DNA of 64,000 nt from Daucus carota subsp. sativus (lineage: Eukaryota; Streptophyta; Magnoliopsida; Apiales; Apiaceae), in contig NC_030389.2 of NCBI RefSeq assembly GCF_001625215.2, positions 35,143,454 through 35,207,453 on the forward strand, given 5' to 3'. The position numbers were made by a program, and so were the translations under genes. How positions within the stretch are numbered: the stretch's first letter is position 1; every line of letters begins with the position of its first letter. The notes under the pieces are model-generated. The model did not search any database, was not told the DNA's origin, and saw nothing but the letters and a program-made list of their open reading frames with translations. Shown here in pieces: positions 23,158 through 37,233 of the stretch.

Positions 23158-24586
23158 TTTTAAATTTTTACGAACTGCAAATTGCTTGGTTCTCTGTAAG
23201 CCTCTGGTTGATCTTTACTTGTTTTCTGATGTGCCTTGTAGGATGAATTACAACAACGCGTCTTACATGGTATTTATAGCGCAATTGAGAAGGTTAGTGG
23301 TATTTAACTTTACGCTGCATGACTCATGTTTGGCTCATCTATGAGACAAATGTGACGAGGCAAGATAAGACATGATAGAAAATTTATGCCCTGCTTTGTA
23401 AGCAAGCTAGCCGAAGGGTCTTAAGTCCCTGTCGGTATACGTAGGTATTTCCCTATTTTGTACAATTTTGTTATAGAGCAACAGAAAGTTCAGGGCCTGG
23501 AAGTTAGCTGAACTCAAAACCGAGCAGAAAGTAGTTGTTGCTAGTCTGAAACACAGTTAATGGTTTAAGAGAGCTTGCTTTAGCACTTGAATCGCGGAAA
23601 AATTAGAACGTTGATCGAGTTGTCAGAAGAATCTGGCTAAATATCAGACAGAAAATAAAACAAAAACAAAAAATCTTGCATAGTACAGGGACTTTTAATC
23701 ATGCCAAGCATGATACTGATAGATCTTCTTGTACAAAGTTGAATCAATCAAACCATCTGATGTTTGGTCAAAACAAGTAAAATAATCTCATAGTGTATAT
23801 GATTTTATTAAGGAAAGGAAAGAGTAGGTTCATCACATGCAAGTCATAAACAGCTGGTGCAAAAGTTTCAAATGCTTATGTGGACTGTCATCAATCTTTA
23901 ATCCTTTTGTATCATGCATTTTCTTTATCTTGATGTCATTGTTATATTGTAATCTTTGCTTATTAAAACATTACTGTATTAGTTGGTAAATTAATCCCTT
24001 TAATGTTGTTCCTCTAATATATAAGAACGTGTAGGACTGTAAATAGTTTAGGATATCCAGTGGTTGATAAAACTTTTAGCGGATCAGATCCTTTTAATTA
24101 TGGCAAACATATCTTACAAAAAAGTTTGGCATATACTGCAATAGAATTCCATCGATGTAGAGAAAGTCTTACACGGACCCTGGGACTATAACTAATCTAA
24201 AAATTAATACAATAAAGATTGTTTTAAAGCAATTACATAAAGAAACAAGCTCTGTTATTCGCATAATCCCATGAACCGCATAAAAACAAGCTCTATTATT
24301 CACATCATTTATATCACTTGGCTATACGTTTAATAAGATAAATTCAAGATTAATTTCATAACCTCTTCTGTAATGAATATTGATGTACGGTAAAGGTCCA
24401 AAAGTTATTTACTTTGTAACATCTTCCATATTAATATAGTTATACAACTATACATTAATACAAATATGATTCATGTAAATATATAGTCATTCCTTGTGTT
24501 TCATTTTCAAAACTTAATATAATATAATTTTACTGCATCATTTCATCACAAAAGGTAGAATTTTTATACTACTTGCTTCACAGAAA

Positions 24587-24923
24587 ATGAAAAATTCCTC
24601 TATTATGCTTTTCATCTCTCTTGCCATGATATTGGCGATTTCGGGTTAGTTCATTCCTGCAAAAAATATTTTAATCTCCTTAATATTTCCATCAATATAG
24701 ATGGTTTAAAGTTACATTATGTGCAGGTTTAAGATTGTCAAATGGTTTAGCTGAAGCAATAGTTGCTCGCGCTCCATACCATGCAGGGGCTCCAAACCAT
24801 ATATTGAACGCATACGATTGCAGTAAAGATGAAAGCATATGCAGCAAACGTTGTCCGGGATTTTGCTTCTATTGCTATTGTGATAAAATATCTAAAACTT
24901 GTAATTTTCATTGTGAATTGTGA
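24587..24923 (+). CDS. Secreted 8-cysteine peptide A3 (2 exons, 84 aa)
   Basis: Exons are 24587-24644 and 24727-24923. It differs from A1 at Val6 to Ile in the signal peptide and Gly30 to Ala in the leader; the latter needs two base changes in one codon (GGG to GCA). The cysteine domain is unchanged. The TATA run is altered by one base to taaatatata (24476-24485), which may change promoter strength. It is head-to-head with GEM copy 3. Confidence 0.9.
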
Positions 24924-27099
24924 ATAGTATAATTATTGAGCCAAGGGCTTAATAAATGATTTACCACATTTTTATGAATTAATAAGGCAAGTCTTTATCT
25001 CAATTGGTGATTGTTTTTATTTTCATTGTACTAAAATTGAGTATAAGTGTCTTTCATATTTTTTAATACATCCTATAATCGAGAGGGACTACAAGATTAA
25101 GATGCGTTTAAGAACTATGATTGGGAGAGTGACCATGACAATAATAGCTTTAGAATGCCTTCTAAGAATTCAACAAACTTTAGTGATAATGAACAAGATT
25201 AATCTAACATTAGCCTAAATAAGGTTTTTTTTATGTGTAACAGTTTGAAGGATGCGATCATTAACTATGTTGTTGAAAATAAAAGGGATATTTAGTTTGC
25301 TAAGAATGATTTGTAGATGGTTCAGTCTAAGTATGGGGAGAATGTCCTTGGTATTTATATTCCAGCACGATTGATGTTGATGGAATTTTAGACCATAAGC
25401 TTAGCTTTGTGTGGTCTCTGATTGGATGTCTAGGAAATTTGGAAATCATATGAGATTTAATCTTAAGTGGAAGCCGAGAGAAATTCAACAACACCTAAAT
25501 GAAGTCCACGGTGTGTTAATTTTGAAAACCATTGTTAATTAGCAAGAAAATAGCATTGTCTGGAATTGAAGATGATATTGCTAAACAATATAAGAGATTA
25601 TATGATTATGGAGTTGAGGTACTGGGATGAGCGTGCATATCCAGGTCCTGCTCAGGCTTCATTGTTAGCACCTTTTTGCTCTGGGCGAACTCAACTGCAT
25701 TTTGGTGCACTGCCAACAAGATTCAATCAGACCTTAAGTATTTGATTACAGTAAGCAAGTAGCTGCAAATATCAGAATTGTTGAACATCTTGAGTTAAAC
25801 ATCAAAAAAATTTCAATTACTTAAATAAGTTTTTTAATAGATTTTAATTAAGAGTAGATGTATTCAGTGATAAAATAAAGATTTAAAATTCTCACACCAT
25901 GGAACCGGAACTGAATATTTTGAATACAATTAATTTAATTTAATGGCTTGTAATTTCTCTATAGACAATAAGATCTTATAGATACTGAAAATAAAAATAT
26001 TTGATCAGATGACCCCATCATAATACGAGTCTTATTTAATTCAGGTCACTTGCTGAGAATGGTTGTTAATTCAGATTTCTATCAGTTTATCCTAATGTGA
26101 CTATTTGTCTCACCTGAGGTCGTTCGATGCTCGGTCAAAAGATAAAGAATGCAGTTACAATTGACACCAAACTTAAGTCTGATATAGATAAATGTAATTC
26201 GTAGTACCAGTCTTTCAGTTTGAATTTGGGTGTTACACAGTTCTTTCAGTTTGAATTTGGGTGTTACACAGTTACTGTTTCTGAGACAGAGAAAAAGTTG
26301 CATCTCTAAATATTTGAGTACATGTTTTGATTCTTTTGCATCTTAAAAGTTCTGCATCTCTGGATATATGAGTACATTAATACGATATCATAAAGAAGTT
26401 GGTTTTGAAATATTATTATTTTTGTATGGTATTTATGAGTTAGATGCCATCCCTATTCTACTCAGGCATGTATTCTTGTTGAGTCTTATCCCTTTTTTGC
26501 AAGACAGTCCCTGGTTATGTTATTAAAATATTTGAGACATTGAGGAGACGAACAATCTAAATTGCTCCATCCAGCTTAATAATTTTTTTAAAAAATTAGA
26601 GGACTCATAAATCACCAAGAAAAGTGTGCATGGTAAGTAGTTGTTTCATTATAGAAAATTAGTCATTTATATAGGTGGAAATTAGTTAATTTTTATTATA
26701 AAATATTACTACCTTAATGTAGATTATGAAGTACTTAGAAGATAATAATATTAAGGGAAATTTGTAAAAATACTCATATTTTTTAATTTATTTTCAATAA
26801 TATGGTCAAAATTGCGTACATGGTTGCAACGCTAGCCGAAAATAGTTAACTTTTATGTCGCAAGAGTTGCAATTGAGGTTGCATATATAATTACACGGTA
26901 TTTTGAAAAAAAATTACAACCAGGATATCTTTGAAAAATTCCCTAATAATAATATATAAGAAAATTATAGAAGAAGAGAGTCGTTACCATGCATAACTTT
27001 ATAATACATTACTTGTACAAACTCGGTAAGATACACGCTTCAGGCTAAGTGATTTTTGGATTTTATTAACATAATTATACATCGTTTCATCACCATTGC

Positions 27100-28246
27100 A
27101 GACAACATACACAAAAACAACTTATATGTATACCTTGTGTGTGATTTCTCCTCTCACTACCATCGTCTTCGTTTATAACCACCGCCTCCAATAATAACCA
27201 ACCGTCGTCTCTTTATCAACCATACAGATTTGCTCCTCCTAAAGATAGCTCTCAGCAAAGCTGTTCCTTTATAGCTCTTTGATTTCGACAATAAATCTAC
27301 TCTTCCAAAGGTGGATCTGGCAATTAGCAAAAACCTTAGTAATAATTTGTTGTAGTATGTAAAACTAATGATAATTCGTATTAGTTATCATAATTTATTA
27401 TCAAGTTTGATGCCTGTAGTGTATATATATTTTGTTTGCTGCTTAACATGAATAATTACCTGGGACAGGAATGGAGTCCGACTTAAATTGAAAAGAAAGG
27501 AAGAGGAAAGCAACGAGACCAAATGACCTAAGCATACAAAAATTCTATCAGACATTTTCGTCAACAGAAAATATATTTTTAATTAATATGTAGCATAACA
27601 AAAATATAAAATAAAATATCAAGAAATTCTGAAAATTTATAATAAATATTAAAAAACATTACTTACAAGTATACCATCCTTGAGCATTTTCTTCATTGTT
27701 TAAACTAAAAAAAAAGATAAATGATCAAGCATTTCAAAACTATTAAATTTTGATATGTCCTCCGCTAAGAAATCATTATTAAATTTAACAAACAAAGATT
27801 TTTGATTCATTTTTATGCCTAACATGGAACTCATTCAAAACCTTAATTCGAAGAGGAACCACAAGTCTATAATTTATATGTAAATCTAGATCTGCATTCA
27901 ATGTATGTAATAGCATATTAAAAACAATGGAACACATGTGTATAAAATCATATAGAATCATCCCATCCATATATGAATATATTTATTTGTAATTTTATAA
28001 TTTAACTACCTGTTGGCACATCGAGCCGAAGTTATCATCCATTATACAATTAGTACCAAAAGTTCTATCAATTGACAACTCTAGCCAACATCACAAACTA
28101 CACAATATTCATATCTTAAAATACTCAATTTTATTTTAAGAGCTATATATATCAATATTTAACTTGTTAATAGAAAGACAAATTTTATAGAGAGGAGAGG
28201 AGGAGGGGGTTATGGTATATGGAGAATGACTGTCAGGGTTTTTATA
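27100..28246 (-). other. Exon-like segments of a possible minus-strand gene (spacer 3)
   Basis: This is the unit 3 copy of the spacer structure, with the ATG-bearing piece at 28010-28042. It is visibly the same as spacers 1 and 2 except for a shorter A-run beside the second acceptor and a shorter TA tract. Confidence 0.28.
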
Positions 28247-29218
28247 GAGGCATGTAGAAGGATCGAGAACGATTGAGACATTTCTCATCATTAAAATATG
28301 TTCTTATTACTAAATTGCCCTTAAATTTTAAATTTCTTACATTATATATATATATATATATATATCAAATTTAAGTAACATTTATAATCACCAAAAACAT
28401 TTTGGTAAAAAAACATCTCGGTTAGCCGAGGTCGAGAATCTTGTAAAATATATACATGTGTAAGTGTGTTCAACTATAAAAAGTAATGTTTTTATTAAAA
28501 AGTACAAGTTAAATCATTTACCAAACCTAATAGTCGAAGGAATAAAACAACTATATTTTATATTTCATATTATATTTATTTTTTAAAATATCCGCTATAT
28601 AACATAATTCAGTTGAATTAAATCTGTTAACAAATTTTATAATATGTTCAATTTATAACACATAATGATAACTCAAAATATTGATCATACTATATCATAC
28701 ATAACATTTAAATTAAAATTATTTGAGTAACATTTGTAATTTCTTTAGTTTGTAACTTTTCATATACTGCAATAGAATTCCATCGATGCGGAGAAAGTCT
28801 TACCTAGACCCTCGGATTATAACTAATCTAAATATTAATACAATAAAGATTGTTTTAAAGCAATTAAATAAAGAAACAAGCTCTGTTATTCGCATAATCC
28901 CATGAATCGCGTAAAAATAAGCTCTATTATTCACATCATTTATATCATTTGGCTATACATTTAATAAGATAAATTCAAGATTAATTTCATAACCTCTTCT
29001 GTAATGAATATTGACGTACAGTAAAGGTCGAAAAGTTATTTACTTTGTAACATCTTCCACATTAATATTGTTCACAACTATACATTAATACAAATATGAT
29101 TCATGTATATATATATAGTCATTCCTTGTGTTTCATTTTTAAAACTTAACAAAATATAATTTTGTTGCATCATCTCATCACAAAAGATAGAATTTTGATA
29201 CTACTTGCTTCACAAAAA

Positions 29219-29558
29219 ATGAAAAATTCCTCTGTTATGCTTGTCATCTCTCTTGCCATGATATTGGCAATTTCTGGTTAGTTCAATCTTGCAAAAAATA
29301 TTTTAATCTCCTTTACAATAGTTCCATCAATATAGATAATTTAAAGTTACATCATGTGCAGGTTTAAGATTGTCAAATGGTTTAGCTGAAGGGATAGTTG
29401 CTCGCGCTCCATACCATGCAGGGGCTCCAAACCATATATTGAATGCATACGATTGCAGTAAAGATGAAAGCATATGCAGCAAACGTTGTCCGGGATTTTG
29501 CTTCAATTGCTATTGTGATAAAATATCTAAAACTTGTAATTTTCATTGTGAATTGTGA
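29219..29558 (+). CDS. Secreted 8-cysteine peptide B3 (2 exons, 84 aa)
   Basis: Exons are 29219-29276 and 29362-29558. It has Val9 and Asn68 like B1/B2 but Gly64 like the A copies (CPGFC, CFNC), so it is intermediate between A and B types. The TATA run is at 29106-29117. All eight cysteines are kept. The Gly/Arg64 difference from B1/B2 is one base in an otherwise matching block, from point mutation or conversion. Confidence 0.9.
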
Positions 29559-30649
29559 ATAGTATAATTATTGAGCCAAGGGCTTAATAAATGATTTACC
29601 ACATTTTTATGAATTAATAAGGCAAGTCTTTATCTCAATTGGTGATTGTTTTTATTTTCATTGTACTAAAATTGAGTATAAGTGTCTTTCATATTTTTTA
29701 ATACATCCTATAATCGAGAGGGACTACAAGATTAAGATGCGTTTAAGAACTATGATTGGGAGAGTGACCATGACAATAATAGCTTTAGAATGCCTTCTAA
29801 GAATTCAACAAACTTTAGTGATAATGAACAAGATTAATCTAACATTAGCCTAAATAAGGTTTTTTTTTATGTGTAACAGTTTGAAGGATGCGATCATTAA
29901 CTATGTTGTTGAAAATAAAAGGGATATTTAGTTTGCTAAGAATGATTTGTAGATGGTTCAGTCTAAGTATGGGGAGAATGTCCTTGGTATTTATATTCCA
30001 GCACGATTGATGTTGATGGAATTTTAGACCATAAGCTTAGCTTTGTGTGGTCTCTGATTGGATGGCTAGGAAATTTGGAAATCATATGAGATTTAATCTT
30101 AAGTGGAAGCCGAGAGAAATTCAACAACACCTAAATGAAGTCCACGGTGTGTTAATTTTGAAAACCATTGTTAATTAGCAAGAAAATAGCATTGTCTAGA
30201 ATTGAAGATGATATTGCTAAACAATATAAGAGATTATATGATTATGGAGTTGAGGTACTGGGATGAGCGTGCATATCCAGGTCCTGCTCAGGCTTCATTG
30301 TTAGCACCTTTTTGCTCTGGGCGAACCCAACTGCATTTTGGTGCACTGCCAACAAGATTCAATCAGAACTTCAGTATTTGATTACAGTAAGCAAGTAGCT
30401 GCAAATATCAGAATGGTTGAACATCTTGAGTTAAACATCAAAAAAATTTCAATTATTTAAATAAGTTTTTTAATAGATGTTAATTAAGAGTAGATGTATT
30501 CAGTGATAAAATAAGGATTTAAAATGCTCACACAATGGAATCGGAACTGAATCTTTTGAATACAATTAATATAATATAATGGCTTGTAATCTCTCTATAA
30601 ACAATGAGATCTTATAGAAACATGGGAAGAATGAACGTTCGTGTCGTGG

Positions 30650-31549
30650 TCATTGAGATTCATACACTGCTAGCTGAAGAAACTTGTAAGTTCTCTGATG
30701 GTTAAGAAATCCCATGAACCAAAACTCATAGTCATCCTCTGTAACTATATCTATATACTTTCTTGATGGATCTTGGACATTTTCACTTTCGTTTGCTCTT
30801 TTTATCTTGTTCAACGGAACTGAAACCTTGTAATGAATCCGAATTAAATCCCCTGTTGAAGTAGAGACCTTGATTGATCTTTCACTGCAGAATGCAATTC
30901 TATCGGTTGAGATAAATAGTAATCCGGCTATTGGACCAGCAGTTGTAGATAAATAGCATTGTGAAGCCTTCAATAGCTTTTCTCCTGATCTGATACTGAA
31001 GTTTTGTTTGAACACTTTCCTGACACCCCCTACTCGGAGAATTTTAGCTCCCAACCTTAACTTTCCCCTCACTGTTTCACTCAACTTAGGTCCAATTTTC
31101 ACTGCATAAGTTGAAACAAATATCATTTAAGTAACAAACTGTATACAAGAATCAGTAACAAAACCAGATGATATTTGACATTTCTTAAGCTCAGAACTAA
31201 CCATGATCCCGAATGCCTTGAGCAAAATTCTCCACTTTCATACCAAGTTTGTTTATCCCATCCTTCATTAACTCTATCGTGCCTGCAGTTTCAAGAAAAC
31301 GCTTAATTACAAAAGGATCCGGTGTAGCTTACATAAACAATAAAAAATGTATGTGTGTACATATGATTAAAATTTTCTCTTTACATTTCGTGTACTAAAG
31401 AAAATAGGTACTTAACTCTGTCTAAATTTTGGAGATGCATAATATTGATTGCAAGCGATACATAAAGATCCTTCCCGAGGCATCTCAGCTGGATATACTG
31501 TTGAGCTGATCGGAATTCCAATAACTTGTCCTGGAATCTGGTTCTTCAT
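30650..31549 (-). CDS. GEM-like GRAM-domain protein, copy 4 (3 exons, 221 aa)
   Basis: Exons are 31417-31549, 31202-31282 and 30650-31101. The predicted protein equals copies 2 and 3, with the GTTAAG donor after exon 1. The TATA box is at 31663-31670. Its 3' flank directly abuts the B3 flank because the joint is deleted, so B3 and this gene are convergent with about 1.1 kb between their stop codons. Confidence 0.92.
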
Positions 31550-32978
31550 TTTTAAATTTTTACGAACTGCAAATTGCTTGGTTCTCTGTAAGCCTCTGGT
31601 TGATCTTTACTTGTTTTCTGATGTGCCTTGTAGGATGAATTACAACAACGCGTCTTACATGGTATTTATAGCGCAATTGAGAAGGTTAGTGGTATTTAAC
31701 TTTACGCTGCATGACTCATGTTTGGCTCATCTATGAGACAAATGTGACGAGGCAAGATAAGACATGATAGAAAATTTATGCCCTGCTTTGTAAGCAAGCT
31801 AGCCGAAGGGTCTTAAGTCCCTGTCGGTATACGTAGGTATTTCCCTATTTTGTACAATTTTGTTATAGAGCAACAGAAAGTTCAGGGCCTGGAAGTTAGC
31901 TGAACTCAAAACCGAGCAGAAAGTAGTTGTTGCTAGTCTGAAACACAGTTAATGGTTTAAGAGAGCTTGCTTTAGCACTTGAATCGCGGAAAAATTAGAA
32001 CGTTGATCGAGTTGTCAGAAGAATCTGGCTAAATATCAGACAGAAAATAAAAGAAAAACAAAAAATCTTGCATAGTACAGGGACTTTTAATCATGCCAAG
32101 CATGATACTGATAGATCTTCTTGTACAAAGTTGAATCAATCAAACCATCTGATGTTTGGTCAAAACAAGTAAAATAATCTCATAGTGTATATGATTTTAT
32201 TAAGGAAAGGAAAGAGTAGGTTCATCACATGCAAGTCATAAACAGCTGGTGCAAAAGTTTCAAATGCTTATGTGGACTGTCATCAATCTTTAATCCTTTT
32301 GTATCATGCATTTTCTTTATCTTGATGTCATTGTTATATTGTAATCTTTGCTTATTAAAACATTACTGTATTAGTTGGTAAATTAATCCCTTTAATGTTG
32401 TTCCTCTAATATATAAGAACGTGTAGGACTGTAAATAGTTTAGGATATCCAGTGGTTGATAAAACTTTTAGCGGATCAGATCCTTTTAATTATGGCAAAC
32501 ATATCTTACAAAAAAGTTTGGCATATACTGCAATAGAATTCCATCGATGTAGAGAAAGTCTTACACGGACCCTGGGACTATAACTAATCTAAAAATTAAT
32601 ACAATAAAGATTGTTTTAAAGCAATTACATAAAGAAACAAGCTCTGTTATTCGCATAATCCCATGAACCGCATAAAAACAAGCTCTATTATTCACATCAT
32701 TTATATCACTTGGCTATACGTTTAATAAGATAAATTCAAGATTAATTTCATAACCTCTTCTGTAATGAATATTGATGTACGGTAAAGGTCCAAAAGTTAT
32801 TTACTTTGTAACATCTTCCATATTAATATAGTTATACAACTATACATTAATACAAATATGATTCATGTATATATATAGTCATTCCTTGTGTTTCATTTTC
32901 AAAACTTAATATAATATAATTTTACTGCATCATTTCATCACAAAAGGTAGAATTTTTATACTACTTGCTTCACGGAAA

Positions 32979-33315
32979 ATGAAAAATTCCTCTATTATGC
33001 TTTTCATCTCTCTTGCCATGATATTGGCGATTTCGGGTTAGTTCATTCCTGCAAAAAATATTTTAATCTCCTTAATATTTCCATCAATATAGATGGTTTA
33101 AAGTTACATTATGTGCAGGTTTAAGATTGTCAAATGGTTTAGCTGAAGCAATAGTTGCTCGCGCTCCATACCATGCAGGGGCTCCAAACCATATATTGAA
33201 CGCATACGATTGCAGTAAAGATGAAAGCATATGCAGCAAACGTTGTCCGGGATTTTGCTTCTATTGCTATTGTGATAAAATATCTAAAACTTGTAATTTT
33301 CATTGTGAATTGTGA
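32979..33315 (+). CDS. Secreted 8-cysteine peptide A4 (2 exons, 84 aa)
   Basis: Exons are 32979-33036 and 33119-33315. The protein is identical to A3 (Ile6, Ala30). Unlike A3, the TATA run is the usual one (32868-32877), and the base before the aaaATG context differs (cacgg for cacag). It is the only peptide gene of unit 4. The 3' flank keeps AATAAA, and homology to A-type flanks weakens about 210 bp after the stop. Confidence 0.9.
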
Positions 33316-35359
33316 ATAGTATAATTATTGAGCCAAGGGCTTAATAAATGATTTACCACATTTTTATGAATTAATAAGGCAAGTCTTTATCTCAATTGGT
33401 GATTGTTTTTATTTTCATTGTACTAAAATTGAGTATAAGTGTCTTTCATATTTTTTAATACATCCTATAATCGAGAGGGACTACAAGATTAAGATGCGTT
33501 TAAGAACTATGATTGGGAGAGTGACCATCACAATAATAGCTTTAGAATGCCTTCAAAGAATTCAACAAACTTTAGTGATAATGAACAACATTAATCTAAC
33601 ATTAGCCTAAATAAGGTTTTTTTTTATGTGTAACAGTTTGAAGGATGCGATCATTAACTATGTTGTTGAAAATAAAAGGGATATTTAGTTTGCTAAGAAT
33701 GATTTGTAGATGGTTCGGTTTAAGTATGGGGAGAATGTCCTTGGTATTTATATTCCAACACGATTGATGTTGATGGAATTTTAGACCATACGCTTAGCTT
33801 TGTGTGGTCTCTGATTGGATGGCTAGGAAATTTGGAAATCATATGAGATTTAATCTTAAGTGGAAGCCGAGAGAAATTCAACAACACCTAAATGAAGTCC
33901 ACGATGTGTTAATTTTGAAAACCATTGTTAATTAGCAAGAAAATAGCATTGTCTGGAATTGAAGATGATATTGCTAAACAATATAAGAGATTATATGATT
34001 ATGGAGTTGAGGTACTGGGATGAGCGTGCATATCCAGTTCCTGTTCTCATTTTGGTGCACTGCCAATAAGATTCAATCAGACCTTAAGTATTTGATTATA
34101 GTAAGCAAGTAGCTGTAAATATCAGAATGGTTGAACATCTTGAGTTAAACATCAAAAAAATTTCAATTACTTAAATAAGTTTTTTAATAGATGTTAATTA
34201 AGAGTAGATGTATTCAGTGATAAAATAAGGATTTAAAATGCTCACACCATGGAACCGGAACTGAATATTTTGAATACAATTAATTTAATTTAACGGCTTG
34301 TAATTTCTCTATAAACAATGAGATCTTATAGATACTGAAAATAAAAATATTTGATCAGATGACCCCATCATAATATGAGTCTTATTTAATTCAGGTCACT
34401 TGCGGAGAATGGTTGTTAATTCAGATTTCTATCAGTTTATCCTAATGTGACTATTTGTCTCACCTGAGGTCGTTCGATGCTCGGTCAAAAGATAAAGATC
34501 GATGCTCGGTCAAAAGATAAAGAATGCAGTTACAATTGACACAAAACTTAAGTCTGATATAGATAAATGTAATTCATAGTACTAGTCTTTTCGGTTCGAA
34601 TTTGGGTGGTACACTGTTACTGTTTCTGAGACAGAGAAAAAGTTGTATCTCTAGATATATGAGTGCAGGTTTTGATTCTTGTTGCATCTTAAATGTTTTG
34701 CATCTCTGGATATTTGAGTACATTGATATGATATCATAAAGAAGTTGTTTTAAAAATATTATTATTTTTATATGGTAGCTCTTGTGGCTCATTGCCATTC
34801 TTTTCTACTCAGGCATGTATTCTTGTTGAGTCTTATCCTTTTTTTGCAAGACAGTCCCCGGTTCTGTTATTAAAATATTTGAGACATCGAGGAGACGAGC
34901 AAACTAAATTGCTTCATCCAGCTTAATAATTGTTTTAAGGAAATTAGAGGACTTGTAAATCAGCCATTTCACAGAAAAAATTATAAGAGAAGAGAGATAT
35001 TCACCGGGAAAAGTGTGCATAACTAGTTGTTTCATTATAAAAAATTAGTCATTTATATAGCTTGAAATTATTAATTTCTATTATAAAATATTATTACCTT
35101 ACTATCGATAATGAAGTAGACGATGATAATATTAATGGCAATTGGTAAAAACACCCATATTTTTTTACCTTATGTTCAAAAATATGTTTGAAATTCTATA
35201 CATGGTTGCAACGCTAGCCGAAAATAATTAATTTTAATGTCGCAAGAGGTGCAATTGAGGTTGCATAAATAACACGGTATTTTAGAAAAAAAAATTACAA
35301 CGATATCTTTGAAAAATTCCCTAATAATAATAATATATAAGAGACTTATTTTGCAGACA

Positions 35360-36500
35360 ATATATAGAGAAACAACTTATATGTATACTTTGTTGTGATT
35401 TCTCCTCTCACTACCATCGTCTTCGTTTATAACCACCGCTATCAACCAGATTTGCTTCTCCTTCTGTAGATATCTCAGCAAAGCGTTCATTTATAACTCT
35501 TTGATTTCGACAGTTAATCTACTCTTCCAAAGGTGGATTTGGCAACTAACAAAAACCTTAGTAATAATTTGTTGAAGTATGTAAATTAATGGTAATTTAT
35601 ATAGTTATCATAATTCATTCTCAAGTTTGATGCCTATAGTGTGTGTGTATATATATATTTCTATTTGTTTGCTGCTTAACATGAATAATTACCTGGGACA
35701 GGTATGGGGTCATGCTGAAAAGGAAGGAGGACGAAAGCAACAAGGTCAAAGGATCTAAGCATACAAAAATTATATCAAACATTTTTGTCAACAGAAAAAA
35801 TATTTTTTAATTGATATGTAGTATAACATAAATATAAAATAAAATATCAAGAAATTCTGCAAAATTAATAGATATTAAAAAACATTACTTACAAGTATAT
35901 CATCCTTGAGCATTTTCTTCATTGTTTAAACCACAAAAAACGATAAATGATCAAGCACTTCAAAATTATTAAATTTTGATATGTCCACCACTAAAAAATC
36001 ATCATTAAATTTAACAAACAAAGATTTTTGATTCAGTTTTATGCCTAACATAAAACTCATTCAAAGCCTTAATCCGAAGCAGGAACAGAAGTCCAAAAAA
36101 TCACAATTAATATGATTTATATGTAAATCTAGATCTGCATTCAATGTATGTAATAGCATATTAAAAACAATCGAACCCACATATGTATAAAATCATATAG
36201 AATCATCGCATCCATATATGAATATATTTACTTGTAATTTTATAATCTAACTACCTGTTGGCACATCGAGCCGAAGTTATCTTCCATTATACAATTAAGA
36301 CCAAAAGTTCTATCAATTGGCAATTCTAGCCAACATCACAAACTACACAATATTCAGATCTTAAAATACTTGAATTTATTGTAAGAGCTATATCGATATG
36401 TAACTTGTTAATAGAAAGACAAATTTCATAGGGAGGAGAGGAGGAGGGGATTATGGTATATGAAGAATGACTATTGGGGTTTTTATACAGGCATGTAGAA
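35360..36500 (-). other. Exon-like segments of a possible minus-strand gene (spacer 4, diverged)
   Basis: This is a diverged copy of the structure at 8760-9906. The first piece is 36255-36287 (MEDNFGSMCQQ; Asp2 to Glu), donor kept. The second piece has lost its acceptor AG (gtggtttaaac), and the third piece is 6 bp shorter, in a multiple of three. The mixed pattern of one conservative replacement and one broken splice site suggests a formerly coding unit that is now decaying, or non-coding sequence. Confidence 0.25.
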
Positions 36501-37039
36501 GGATCGAGAACGATTGAGACAGTTCTCATCATTAAAATATGTTCTTATTACTAAATTGTCCTTAAATTTTAAATTTCTTACATTATATATATCAAATTTA
36601 AGTAACATTTATAATCACCAAAAACATTTTGGTAAAAAAAACATCTCGGTTAGCCGAGGTCGAGAATCTTGTAAAATATATATATGTGTAAGTGTGTTCA
36701 ACTATAAAAAGTAATATTTTTATTAAAAAGTACAAGTTAAATCATTTACTAAACCTAATAGTCGAAAGAATAAAACAACTATATTTTATATTTCATATTA
36801 TATTTATTTTTTAAAATATCCGCTATATAACATAATTCAGTTGAATTAAATCTGTTAACAAATTTTTTAAATGTACAATTTATAACACGTAATGATAAGT
36901 TAAAATATCGATCATACTATATCATACATCACATTTAAATTTAAATTATTTGAGAAACATTTGTAATTTCCTTTGTTTGTAACTTTTCTTAAGTTAATGC
37001 TTAGTGTTAGTCATAGTTTGGAACAATAATAATATATAT

Positions 37040-37233
37040 TTAGAAGTTAAGAAATATAAGGACTTTTTTATAAAAAAAGTCTAGGGGAATTACCTTGTAT
37101 ACTGTTTTTTCAATCTTATTTTCAAAAATACTACCTTCTCCAATCTTATTTTCAAAAATACTACCTTCTCTAAAATCTTTCAAATATACTATCTTTTTGA
37201 AAATATTCTCCAAAAATACGGTGGTTGTATATG
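37040..37233. other. Non-array DNA with a 31-bp tandem repeat
   Basis: At about 37110-37172 a stretch with 'cttattttcaaaaatact' is repeated twice in tandem. This DNA is not found in the other units and precedes the foldback. ORFs on both strands here are repeat artefacts. Confidence 0.55.

Larger units (their letters stand above)
22258..30649. repeat. Array unit 3 (joint deleted)
   Basis: About 8.39 kb. It has the same gene order as units 1 and 2, but the joint after B3 is missing: the B3 flank runs to about 30617 and then directly into the GEM 3' flank (aaacatgggaag). About 780 bp (AT-rich joint, MITE, hAT end and the 97-bp segment) are absent. A 12-bp deletion at about 23360 is shared with unit 4 (about 31753). 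Confidence 0.93.
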
